Program-made: the position numbers and the translations under genes | Notes under the pieces: model-generated | Databases searched by the model: none | Told to the model about the DNA's origin: nothing | The model's input: the letters and a program-made list of their open reading frames with translations, nothing else | Part shown: positions 53,775-64,000 of the stretch, piece by piece | How the letters are laid out: each line of letters starts with the position of its first letter | Position numbering within the stretch: position 1 is the first letter of the stretch | DNA from: Puccinia triticina | Taxonomy: Eukaryota > Basidiomycota > Pucciniomycetes > Pucciniales > Pucciniaceae | Reading direction: 5' to 3' | DNA length: 64,000 bases | Assembly (NCBI RefSeq): GCF_026914185.1 | Contig: NC_070558.1 | Span: forward strand, 2,356,001 to 2,420,000

Positions 53775-54501
53775 TGTAGCACCCAGTCAACCACCTGTCA
53801 GGCGCCTCAAGTCACATTCCCCGCACCATTCTATCCCCACTACATATATTGGTTTGGTTTTGTTTGTTATGTACATGACATCATGCAGCACTGCCCCTGC
53901 AGGCTGTGCCCCTTCAACTGAATGGTTCCCCGCATTCTAGTTCCTTCTAACTCCACTTTGTTTGGTCTTATTACATCACCTGATCATTCCCTGCACAGCT
54001 TATGCACCCCTTGCATAAATTATGACATCATCTGGCACATCCCCTCCTCATGTATGCACCCCTTGCATAAATTGTACACAGCCACTCCCTCTTAACTCCC
54101 TCATGTTGTACAGTCCAGGCCAGCTAAAATACCTCACTCAGGGGCTGCCCTGGAGCCAAAATCCCTCACATTTGTCTATATAAGGAGCTCTCTTCCCCCC
54201 CATTTGTAGTTCCTCAGTTTATTACTCATCAAGTTTTATACTCACCCATCACCCAAAACACTTACGTACCCACTCAACCCTCTCACTTACATATAGCAAC
54301 TCTTACATACTGAATAACAACCTTTTTATACTGTGTCACGAGGAACTTATCTTGAGCTAACCACTCCTATCACTTATTAAAGCTTGCCAAGCTTACCTTG
54401 GTGGGTCTTGTAGCTGGTAGTATAGAAGGGCAGAGCTTGCACCTCCTTCATCCCCTTCTCCATTCAGCAAAAGGGTTTCACAACCACTTTTGAGTCTTAC
54501 A
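53775..54501 (+). mobile_element. Probable 5' LTR of Gyp-2 (~727 bp)
   Basis: Begins TGTAGCACCCAG and ends AGTCTTACA, followed by a CCCCAACGTGATAGGAT segment of the kind found between LTR and leader in many gypsy elements. A TATA box (54177-54184) and a downstream AT-rich 3' half fit an LTR promoter and R region. No second LTR is found, so the limits are estimates. Confidence 0.5.
54177..54184 (+). promoter_or_regulatory. TATA box in Gyp-2 LTR
   Basis: TATATAAG followed by GAGCTC, well placed for LTR transcription toward the gag at 55093. Confidence 0.5.
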
Positions 54502-55092
54502 AGGGAGTCCCCAACGTGATAGGATAACCTTTTTCAATTGACACCGTATTACCGATTTCAACGACTCGAACTAACGTCAAAGGAAAACGACTTCTAGCGG
54601 CGAAAGGATCAAATTCATTGACAAAATCTACAAACTCGACGGCATATTCAGTTATTCTGTTGGACAACTAGTCAAATATTAGACACCATCTTACAAAACA
54701 AATTACGTACCTCTGAAAAGAAACGTTACAACCACTCTGAGACGAGGATCTTGAAGAAGCAGCATAACTTATTAAACCAGGAGATGGGCAGAACGACCTT
54801 AGGAATCTGGATAAGTTAGGGGTCTGTTGAAGAGAACTTTGGAAGGAGCAGCCTGATTTATTAAACCAAAAGATGGGCAGAACAACCCTAGGAATTCGGA
54901 TAAATTGGTAGACTGTTGAACAGTACTTCCCAGATTGTTAAGTAATTTTTTGATATCAAAATATAAGAAATACCCCCAATTTGCCCTGGTAAAGAGACCA
55001 GAGACCAGATATTATTGTTTCTTTTTCAGAGCACAGTAAAAACAGTTATCAACGGATTGTGATATTACAAAACTAGGAATCAACAAGACAGC
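54502..55092 (+). other. Gyp-2 untranslated leader
   Basis: AT-rich non-coding DNA between LTR and gag. It contains a duplicated segment: AGCATAACTTATTAAACC... near 54761 and AGCCTGATTTATTAAACC... near 54849, each followed by AGATGGGCAGAAC. Confidence 0.5.
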
Positions 55093-57154
55093 ATGAGTTT
55101 ACCGTTCAGCGCACCAGATTTGGAAAATGGATTCGCTCCTCCATTGACCCCTTTTAGGAACAGACCTGCGGCCAGAACTTCAGCCTTGAATTGGAATACG
55201 GATACGACAAATCCACCTGCACCACCTAGAAAAGACAAAGGAAAGGGAATTGACCTTCAACTCAGAGACCAATGTGAAGATGAATTGTCAGATTCAGACA
55301 AAACTCCTCAAAACACTAACTTACCGCAACGTAACAATACTCCACGTCAACCTATATCCGGGTACGGAACCCACAACACGGAAAATATTCAAGAACCTAT
55401 GTATCAACCTCAATTTCAACAACAACAACAACCGGTCCCACCCCCACCGTTTCAGCAACCACCTATTCAGCATCCACAAGCTTTTTATCCGCAGTACTAC
55501 CAACCACCAGCGGTCCAAAAAGTCAAACCGGTCATATTAAGGAACCTGGTCTCTTCTATGATGGCAACCAATTCATGAAGTTCTTAAAACGTTTTGAAAG
55601 AACGGCCAATGCTTTCCAAGCGACGGATTACGATAAGGCGCTTCAGATTGGACAATTTGTGCGGACGGAGGAACTCAAGAGCGAACTTGAGGAGATGGAC
55701 GGATATGACGACTGCGACTGGAAAAAATTACGAAAAGGAATGGTCAAAACGTGGGGGGACTTAGATAATACCTTTATGTACACCACCAACAACCTAATTG
55801 ATGTAGCAGAACAACAAGCCAGGAGAGGGATTTCGACACCTATCTCGGAAAATGCACTTCAATTCTTGGTTGCCTGGTCAAAAATGATAGCATCAAGTAC
55901 GAGGACCCCGGCCTGCTATTCCTGATTCCTTTCTTGAGAGAAAGCCAGGAAAACATCAAAAGGACCTTATTGTACAAAGGCCAGCTTCCAACAGGAAAGG
56001 ACGGAAACACCAAAGCACCTCAATGGAACCATCTGGTTGCAGCTACAGAAACAGAAGTTATACGGATTGAGGAACGTTACAAACAGCTTCACAATCTAGA
56101 GCAAGAACTTATAGAACTGCGAAAACAAGTGGAGGCTCTAGGCTTACCTCCTGATTACAACCATCAACTCAATTGCTCAGAGGAACCACTTGAGCATGTC
56201 CTGGAACCAGCCATTGAAATTAAACACCCTGTGAGGGACATTGCAGAAACAAAAACAGAAATCCCAGAACCTATGATGGACGTTACGGAAAAAGAACCGG
56301 AAAATTACTCTCAGGAATTGGTTTTTCAACAAGCGGCCTCAACAATCCAGCAACCAGCTACGGTGGTGAACCAGAAATCCGCCAAGTCAAACTTAATGGA
56401 TACGGCAATGGAGCTGAAGCACATTGTTATTGACATACTAGAATTTGGCCCAGACAGCGTGGATACAGCTATTGGTATGGATCAGGAAGAAATCTTGGAT
56501 CAATCTGTTCAACAAATCAAAACCTTGGATTGTCAGCCACATCAACTCATCAGAAACTATGATTCAAAAATTGAAGATTCCTACCTCACAGAAGTAACTC
56601 AGAAAGATACTCAATTTCTGCTCACCCCTGAAACAATTTGGATTGAAGACATCAACCAACCTGGAAGCAAGATTTTCAACAAGCACCTCTTCAAACCTCA
56701 CTTGGATCAAAATGAAAAATATATTACCAAAACCTTACCCCAAGAACCACGAACCACAGATGTGGACCCTGAAGCAAAGAAAGACAACTGCATCAGTCTA
56801 TACAACCCAAATATTCATTCTACAGATCTCAAATCAACAAACTCACAATTTTTGGTCAATCTGAATCCACTTTGTCCGCCTGCTGAAGAAGTATTCGTGA
56901 CTCTGCCGGCGCCAGTTCCTCCGGATATCATCTCAAACCCAACTTATTCAAGGAATAAATTAAAATCAGAAAAAGAATTGGAAAGATCAATCAACCTCCC
57001 ATCTCAACTCAAAGCACAAAATAAACATTTTTTTCTCTTATTTTACTTACTCAAGAAGCTCCTTTTTCAACTGCCACTGAAGATCCCGCCGGACCGCTTT
57101 GGACAACTCCATACAACCTTCAGCCGCTCAGGTATCCTTGTTGGAATTGGTTAA
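55093..57154 (+). pseudogene. Gyp-2 Gag-like protein in three frames, no pol
   Basis: Segment one (55093-~55545) is Pro/Gln-rich and disordered. After a frameshift near 55540 the capsid begins (PGLFYDGNQFMKFLKRFERTA without a break, then ALQIGQFVRTEEL and WGDLDNTFMY). A second frameshift near 55885 leads to IPFLRESQENIKRTLL, a coiled coil (LHNLEQELIELRKQVEAL) and a long acidic region to 57154. No zinc knuckle, protease or polymerase follows. It therefore resembles a gag-only or truncated gypsy element. It lies in the expected place downstream of the LTR at 53775. Confidence 0.65.
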
Positions 57155-58095
57155 ACTATATCTTTTTTGTTTCTCTTTTCTACAGTCATCAAGACTAGAC
57201 ATCAGTTCTAAATTCTGAAAATCTCACAGCTAGAATCTTTCAAGTTGGGGGAGGAACTCACATTCTTTTACACTTCACTCTTTCATCACCGTCCTCCCTC
57301 AAGCACTCTGAAAATCTTATTAATTTCCCCCCTAAAAGTCTTCTCAATGAATCTAAAAAAAAAAAAAAAAAAAAAAAATCCCTAAAAAAGATAAAAAAAA
57401 AAAAAAAAAAACTACCTCCTAGGCATGATGCTAAACTGCTGAAGCCATCAAAACTATCATATCAATCATTCTTTTAAGTTGGGGGAGGAACTCACTCTTT
57501 CACTTTTTTTTCCGCCCTCCTCCCTTCACTCCTCTTCTATTTCCAGCACTATCCTCCACCACCACTTCAATGAATTCTCTCACAGCTCCAGCTCAAATCC
57601 ACTCCTACAAGAACTCACAATGGATGACTTCCCGTCATCATTTAGGGAGCTCTAGATGCCTCTCTAAATCCTAAATTAAGATACCTATCAAAAACTCAAC
57701 CAGTGCACATGGAAGTAATGAACTGTAGGGCTAGGAAAACATTTCCCTTTTTGTCAAAAATTGAGAATTTGGATGTGTAAATTGAGATCTGGGAGGCTCC
57801 CAGACTCGACGGGAAGTCCTCCAATGTCTATCTATTTTTCACTGATTCTAGGCATGGCTTACTTACTTAAAAGTTATCCTGTTAAAGGTTGAGGACAACC
57901 TGCCAAGTTGGGGGAGGGGGATTCAAGTTGCATTACAACATTCAGATTGTTTCAATTTTTTTCGCAGCTGGATCAACTTAAAACCCAATAAAATTTCCAG
58001 TCAAACTGATTAATCTATTACAACTCGGCGGAATCATAACTGAAAATCTGCGGCAGATATACTCAACATCCAGGATGCAAAACTCGCTAATTAGG
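57155..58095 (+). other. Non-coding 3' region of Gyp-2 with three polypurine tracts
   Basis: AGTTGGGGGAGG occurs at about 57243, 57478 and 57905, each in an AAGTTGGGGGAGG context typical of a plus-strand primer. Long A runs lie at about 57357-57379 and 57391-57408. No LTR copy was found after any of the three tracts. Confidence 0.6.
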
Positions 58096-58099
58096 ACTC

Positions 58100-59149
58100 G
58101 ACAAACAGCACTCTGCTAAGTGGCATCAGCAACATCGATTTTGACTCGCAGCGGAACCCGGACAAGGGCGTAGACAATAAGTATAAGAAGCTTGGTGGGA
58201 AGGATAGCTCATATTGCTTGCTAGGCGGGGCCTGCGTGTCCCACAAGATCATCCAACTCCTCCGCTCGCAACTCACCAAGGTATCTCCGAGGTAGTGAAG
58301 ACAAATCCATCGGCCAGCTTCTTCGGCTGCGACTCGCCAAGGTATCGCCAAGGTAATCGATCCAAACACAGTGACGACGGTACTGTGCATAGTTCGGATG
58401 ACGTGGCCTGGATATACCAGCGAGAAGGACCTATTCCGAAGACTCAGTTGGGTGCTCATAGCCAACAGAGTGATGGGAATTGATGCAAACAAACACTACT
58501 TACGATGGTGGTGCCCTTGGTTCCAGCCATTCGGAATGGCCGACGGTAGAAGAACCCGGAGCCCGTTTCCATATAAAAGCAACTCGGCTGCAGACGCAGG
58601 ACCGAGCACAATAACCAAGCTGTCTGACAGCTGCAGGTGGTGGCACGGGTCGACGAGGCGGCGAGTTGAATCGAGTCGGATCCAAGGCGGGGTTGAATAG
58701 AAGTGACTGGGCTACCTCGCCTCCAAGGTAACTCCATGCGGTATCTCCGGTTGGAACCAAACATCGGAGGTGTACCGGTGCGCGTACAGGACTCAGGAAA
58801 AATGCCTAGGAAATCGAGTTGATTTCTGGATGACTGAGGAAAAGGTTAAAAAGTGGACCAAGTCCCTACAAGAGGGGCTGCTTTTATAAAGGAGCCACGA
58901 AAACAAACAAGCACGTCATAAGAGTGTACAACTATGCACTAAAGAAACGTGCTACATGGCTAAGAATGAAAGAAACCTCTTCGACTGAGAAGAGCAAGAA
59001 CAACTGAATAGCTCGGCACGCTAAACCCGGGCTTAGTCCCGGCCGGGATGAATAGGCTATTGAGTACCCTGTATAGTACAGGGCTCAACAGCCGCTCCTC
59101 ATCCTAGCGTGACATCTGAAATAGGGTCACATGTAGCCCGGCTACAACA
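58100..59149 (-). mobile_element. 3' LTR region of Gyp-3 (left limit uncertain)
   Basis: On the minus strand pol ends at 59159, a polypurine tract AGAGGGGGGGA follows, and the LTR starts TGTTGTAGCCGGGC at 59149. A TATAAAAG box occurs at 58881-58888 in the same sense. The other LTR is beyond the window, so the end near 58100 is only a guess from the change in composition. Minus-strand ORFs within (58091-58492, 58456-58764) have no domain. Confidence 0.5.
58881..58888 (-). promoter_or_regulatory. TATA-like box in Gyp-3 LTR
   Basis: TATAAAAG on the minus strand followed by GC-rich CAGCCCC, about 265 bases into the LTR. Confidence 0.4.
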
Positions 59150-59158
59150 TCCCCCCCT

Positions 59159-62100
59159 CTAGACAGGGGCCGTCCCGGACCCTGCCGGGGGTGGACCTAA
59201 GCGAAGCCTGAGTCGCCTGCCCGGTGCTGCTGCCGGCCCGGAGGCCGGTGACTGACTTGATCCTCCATCAGCAGGTCCGCCTGCTACGGAAGTACTTGGC
59301 TTGGCCTTGGCTATAGCCTTGGCCTTCTTTAGCAATTCTTTTGCTACTCGAGCGTTGGCCCGCTTCTCCCGCTGAACTAACGCGGGAGGAGGTGCCCACA
59401 TATCATTAACTATTAAAGATCTCAGGGCTACCGGCTTGAGACTGTTCCCATTAACCGGCCTAGGGTACTCCACACCCTCATGGTCAACAATAATGTAGAC
59501 ATTATTGTTGAGGACCTTATCTATTGAGAAAGGCCCGAACCAACGGGGAGAGCCTTTCGTATGTTTTTCGTTGCACAGTTTCACGTACTGCCCCACTACT
59601 AGACCTTCTAAATCCCGCGCAAACACAGTCTTCCCATCAAAGGAATCCTTGTTCTTCTGCGCTCGCACCGCGGTATTGCCCGTCGCGGTCAACCGGGTCT
59701 TATTCAGCTCGGCTACCCGAGACTGAAGCTCTTCTTGGCCCGGAAGAACCGGGTCTGCTGCGATCATCCTTCGACGATGCTTAGGCAAGCGGGGTTTGAC
59801 GCCGTAGAGTAACTCAAACGGCGAGAACCCACTGCTATCACTAACATGAATCCTAGCCGAGAACAAAGCCGCCGGCAAACACATTTCCCATCTGGAGGGA
59901 TCGCCGGTGGTGTTCATCCTGAAAAGAGCGGCTTCTAAAATCCCGTTGAAGCGCTCGCTCTTGCCGTTCGTCTGCGGGTGATACCCGGACGTGCGGACTT
60001 GCTTCATTCCTGCTGCTGCCAGGAACTTAGTGAATCCCGCTGACAGATAGTTTGAACCTCGGTCCGTGAGGAATTCCTTAGGCGCCCCATATGGCGTCAC
60101 TACATGATCAAAGATGGCTTGTGCCAACTCGGCTGCCAATGCTTCCTTCAATGGAACAGCCACCGGCCAAGAGGTACAGTGGTCTATCGCTGTGATTATC
60201 CACTTGTACCCGCTTGGCTTGCTCTCTGGCATCTGGATAAGATCGGAGGACCACCTCTCGAAGGGGCCCACCGCTGGCAGGAGTCGCTGTAACCCTGTTT
60301 CTTGCTTTGGATGCGGCCTTTCTTGTGTCTGACAAGAAGCACAGGTACGTACATAACTCTGTACATCATCGTACCTCTTAGGCCACCACCCCCGTCCCCG
60401 CAGGATCTGCAGAGTGCAGTCCCGGCCCCTATGGCCAAGTTCATCGTGAACCGCACGGAGAAGATCGAATCTATACGCGAACGCTACAAACGGCGACCGC
60501 TCCTTCAACCCACGACGACCAAGATAAATCAGGGTTTTGTTGACCGGATCGTACTCAAAAAGCTCGAGGTTTTCTTTCGCCCGAGTGACTAGATGGTTGG
60601 GAATTCCAACAGGTAAGTCTCTTCCCTCTATCAAATAGGGAATAATCAACGGCCAATCAGTCTCATGGAGCTGATCGGTTACCTCTGCTAAAAGGGCCAA
60701 ATCACTCCTACGCGACAGCGCATCTGGCACGACGTTGTCCGATCCCTTCTTATAACGAATCTCAATGTCCATCTCGGCGAACTCTTCGATCCACCGGAGG
60801 AGATGTTTCGTTGGGAGCAGCTGGGTAGACAGGTAAGCCAACGAAGCATGATCTGTATACACTACCGTTGTTCCTACCGCCCCGTCCAAATATACGTGCC
60901 ATTTCCTCCACGCGTGAATGATAGCTAACAATTCTCGTTCCTGCGCCGGGTAATTCACTTGCGCCTTATTCAACTTACAGGACTCAAAAGCCACTGGATG
61001 GAGAACCAAATCGTCGCCATCTTGAAGAAGAACCGCACCGACCGCAAAATCTGAAGCGTCGGTTTCCATCACAAATTTCTTGAGAGTATCCGGCATCAAC
61101 AGGACTGGTGCACTGGTAAGTGCCCTTTTTAACTCGATGAAAGCTACTTCCTGCACCGGAAGCCAAATCACCGTTTGACGCTTTGTTACTCCACCTGCGG
61201 TCAGGTCGTGTAACGGTGCGGCGATCTTAGCGAAGTTCTTCACGTAACGTCGTTAAAACCCGCACAGCCCGAGGAAAGACCTAACATCGAAAACCGTCTG
61301 AGGTCGAGGCCAATCCCGGACGCTCTCTAGCTTCGACTCCATTGGTCGAATCGAATTGTATCCGATAACGTGTCCCACGTATTGGATCTCTCAAAGACCG
61401 AACGAACATTTCGCCCCGCTGCATTTCAGCTCCTCTCTTTGGAGAACTTCGAGGACTTTGCGGACGTGCTCGACATGCTCCTCCGCCGATTTCAAATAAA
61501 TCAAGATGTCGTCCAAGTAGACTTGGACGAACACGTCGATGAACTCCCAAAGAATGTGAGTCATCATTCTTTGAAAAGTGGCCGGGGTGTTAACTAACCC
61601 GAACGGCATAACTAACCACTCAAAGTGACCATATTTTGTCCCGAACGCTGTTTTAGGGACGTCTGACTCGGCTATCCGCATCTGGTGGAAGCCCTGTTGC
61701 AGGTCAATTTTCGAAAAGAACCGAGCCCTGCGAAGAGCGTCGAAACACTCTTGGATTATCGGCAACGGATGCCGATCTTTCTTGGTAAGTGAATTGACTT
61801 TTCTAAAATCAACACAAAGCCTGACTTTCCCCGAAGTGGGGTGCTTTACCATAACTATTGGTGAAGACCAGGCAGACGTCGACGGACGAATGAACCCGGC
61901 TTCCTGCAACCCCGCTAGCCGTTCTTTCAACGTTCCTAGAAGGGCCGGCGAAAGTTGTCGCACGGGCTGACGGACTGGCGTCGCGTCCCCGGTATTGACT
62001 AGGTGCTTGATCACCCGCTTTTTCCTCAAAACCCCCTCAATAGGGCCGAATAGAGCTTGAAATCGACTTACTAAGGATGACATCCTCTCCCGAAGGTCGG

Positions 62101-62812
62101 CGTCCGGTCCAAACTCAGTGGGTAGGCCCACTGCAATTGGTTCCCTCGGCCCTGCGACTCCTTCGGACTCCATGAGGCAAACGAACGACTCCCGGGCTCC
62201 CTCGTAGAACCCGTGTCTTCGAATACTCCTTGGAATCAAAACCTTGTTGTCGTCCGACATAACTGCTAACTCGTGAGTAATTATACAACATGCAGACGAG
62301 GATGCTAAGCTAAACTGGACGGCATTACCGTCATGACTTTTCAAGTGCCATAGATTTGAATCCCAGTCCGTTGACACGACGCTATTGGCGATTCAATCCC
62401 GGCCTAAGATAACGTCGTAGCTTGCCAACGGCGCTACCCTACACTCTACTGCAAAAGGTAAGCTTTCTAAACTAAAACGTACCGTGGCTAATTGATTGTC
62501 CGAGATGCGATCCCCGAAGGCTCCGGTAACCTTAAAGGATATAGGTGAACGATAGATCAGCAGCACACGGTCTAACACAAAACTTTCTGCGACATACGAC
62601 GAGCCAGCGCCGGTGTCAATGAGGACCCTGGCCAAACGGCCCTCAACTTGGTGATGGAACTCAGCCTTCACACTCGAAGGTACGTTGTCAACGGTCTCCG
62701 CCGAATGACAACCGTCCTCACAAAAACAATCACTTACGATGTCGGCGGCGTTAGCTAACGACTCATCCGACCCGGTTGTCCCCATGCCTGGGTGATCAAC
62801 AATACTTTCAGG
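59159..62812 (-). pseudogene. Gyp-3 Pol: protease, reverse transcriptase, RNase H, integrase, with in-frame stops
   Basis: One frame from the protease down to 59159. Protease site VLIDTGAGSSYVAESF near 62620; stop at 62393 just after ILGRD; reverse transcriptase with VRQLSPA, SAWSSPIVMVKH, LCVDFRKVN, FSKIDLQQGFHQM, MPFGL and active site VYLDDILIY (near 61515); stop at 61391 and another near 61255; RNase H METDASDFAVGAVL and YTDHASLAYL; HHCC zinc-binding GHRGRDCTLQIL...CASCQTQ; integrase core SSDLIQMP, LTDRGSNY and PQTNGKSERFN; then a Lys/Ala and Pro/Gly-rich tail without a chromodomain. Only three point stops separate it from an intact polyprotein. Confidence 0.9.
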
Positions 62813-62822
62813 TGCACTCAAC

Positions 62823-63299
62823 CAACACTGGGTCGCTACGCTAACCATAGCGGTTAGCGTAGCGTAGCGCAGCGCAAATGCGCTATTTTTTAGCGTAGTG
62901 TTAGTGCAATTGCACGCATATGCGCTAACGCTACGCGCACGCGGTGCGCAGCTATTTTAGCTGATAGCGTAGCGTTAGCGCAGATGCGCGCAATTGCGCT
63001 AACGCTAAACATGCAGGGCGCAAAAGAGCGCGCGCTACGCTGCGCTACAGCGCCTTTAGCGGGAGAAAAGGACTTTTTTTCCGCTAAAAGCGCTGTAGCG
63101 CAGCGCAGCGTAGCGTAGCGACTGTAGCGGCGCGCTAACGCTAACAAAGAATTGGCGCGCTGTTAGCGCCGCTGAAAATTAGCGTAGCGTAGCGGTGCTA
63201 ACAGCGCGCTAACGCTATGCAAAATAGCCGGGCGCTTTTTGCCGCTACGCTAACGCGTAGCGCTGAAATAGCGTAGCGTAGCGTAGCGACCCAGTGTTG
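62823..63299. mobile_element. 477-bp foldback MITE, TIR CAACACTGGGTCGC, TSD ACTCAAC
   Basis: Same family as 33797-36343. It lies in the gag-protease linker of Gyp-3, flanked by ACTCAAC (62816-62822, 63300-63306). Removing it with one duplicate joins PRAEQLS to APESIVD in frame (484 bases restore phase), which fixes the duplication at 7 bases. The interior is TAGCG/CGCTA words in both orientations. Confidence 0.9.
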
Positions 63300-64000
63300 A
63301 CTCAACTGCTCGGCTCTCGGCCGAGGCAACTCACTGCGGCCCTCCTCTCGAGGACCGGCTTCACCTGGACAAAACTCAAGGGGACTGGCCCTTTGAGGCT
63401 CAGGTAAGTTCGACGCTATTATCACTGGATTACGCAATAAGAGAGAAGAATTACAACTAAATGTCGGTGGGAGAGACTGTTCCTTACCGACTACACATTT
63501 TTTTCTTAGTTTTTTCTGGGTTAGCGGCTTCCCAGGCCTTCTGAGCGTCCGTCTTTGGTTCGGGACACTTCGCCGCGATGTGGCCGGCTTGCTTACAGTT
63601 GTGGCACGTCGCCACCTTCTTCTTCCCGGCTCTACCTGCTTCGCCTTCGGCTCGACGCTTGCTGGAGCCGCTGGCCATCGACGAAACCGCTTTGGCCTGT
63701 CGATACAAATGATTGTGCCCCACCGCCGTGAGCAACACGCGATCCATTTCCATCGGCTTCCCATCGATGGCCGCCGCGGCCATGATCTCCTGTACCTTCG
63801 CACTGAGACCGGGAGTGAGACCTCTGACGAATGAGGAGATCTCGTCGTAGCCGAAGTTGATCGACTTCGCCTTGGTTTGCCAAACCCTAAAGCGCTCGTG
63901 GAAGACCTGGGCCGTCTCGTTTGGCTCCTGCTTGAGCTTCTCAAGCTCCCTCGCCACCGTCAGGTTCGTAATCCCGATCGGAGACAACTTAATCAACCAG
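63300..64000 (-). CDS. Gyp-3 Gag C-terminal part (continues beyond window) and gag-pro linker
   Basis: From the right edge the minus strand encodes the end of a gypsy capsid (ITNLTVARELEKLKQEP, FHERFRVWQTKA, FVRGLTPGLSAKVQEI), then a full zinc knuckle CHNCKQAGHIAAKC near 63590, ending at 63484. The pol frame is entered by a frameshift in the Lys-rich KKKM/KKCV region near 63500 and runs through the linker to the inserted element at 63299. Gag start and 5' LTR lie outside. Confidence 0.85.

Overview
The window looks like a transposon-dense stretch of a basidiomycete fungus, most likely a rust (Pucciniales, Puccinia-like). The grounds are a DUF6589/RecQ-helicase pair and a KDZ (CxC-type) transposase remnant, both basidiomycete hallmarks, short GT-AG introns of 65-101 bases, and a small cysteine-rich secreted protein gene of the kind rust fungi carry. 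No rRNA or tRNA genes, operons or CRISPR arrays are visible. Names such as Cop-1 and Gyp-1 are local labels; the genus is a guess from gene families.

Layout. 1-6127: a large terminal-inverted-repeat element filled with a ~174-base tandem repeat and carrying three later insertions (a 203-base MITE, a 1.1-kb element with 3-base target duplication, a solo LTR). 6435-8889: minus-strand Ty3/gypsy remnant (Gyp-1). 8890-11785: an exon-like remnant, a C17 run and a purine-rich repeat region. 11786-13243: a three-exon host-like gene preceded by four copies of a 19-base box. 13440-14850: GC-rich foldback DNA and a solitary transposon end. 15546-20329: Cop-1, a young Ty1/copia copy (minus strand) whose reverse transcriptase is deleted. 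21158-26242: Cop-2 (plus). 26449-33218: a 6.77-kb DNA transposon with long TIRs and a 9-base target duplication, holding a RecQ-like helicase gene and a DUF6589 gene tail to tail; this is the most novel system here. 33233-33544: small zinc-finger ORF. 33797-36343: a 7-base-TSD foldback element that was itself hit by a 2.07-kb palindromic-array element. 36367-42065: Cop-3, interrupted by a solo LTR. 42328-42637: exon remnants. 43704-44068: the secreted cysteine-rich protein gene. 44792-50982: Cop-4, a nearly intact copia. 51185-52438: KDZ transposase remnant. 52850-53600: short tandem and palindromic repeats. 53775-57154: Gyp-2, an LTR plus gag-only gypsy. 58100-64000: Gyp-3, minus-strand gypsy leaving the window at its gag, with a second copy of the 7-base-TSD foldback element inside.

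Several insertions can be proved within the window because an uninterrupted relative is also present: the inverted arm of the first element gives the empty site of the 203-base MITE; the Gyp-3 reading frame closes exactly when the 477-base element and one 7-base repeat are removed; that 477-base copy in turn is the empty site of the 2.07-kb palindromic element; and Cop-2 supplies the expected protein across the solo LTR in Cop-3. LTR divergence orders the copia insertions roughly as Cop-1 (~0.9%), Cop-4 (~1.5%), Cop-3 (~3%), Cop-2 (~4.5%). Many inactivating stops are CGA-to-TGA changes, most preceded by T, consistent with TCG-directed or methyl-CpG mutation.
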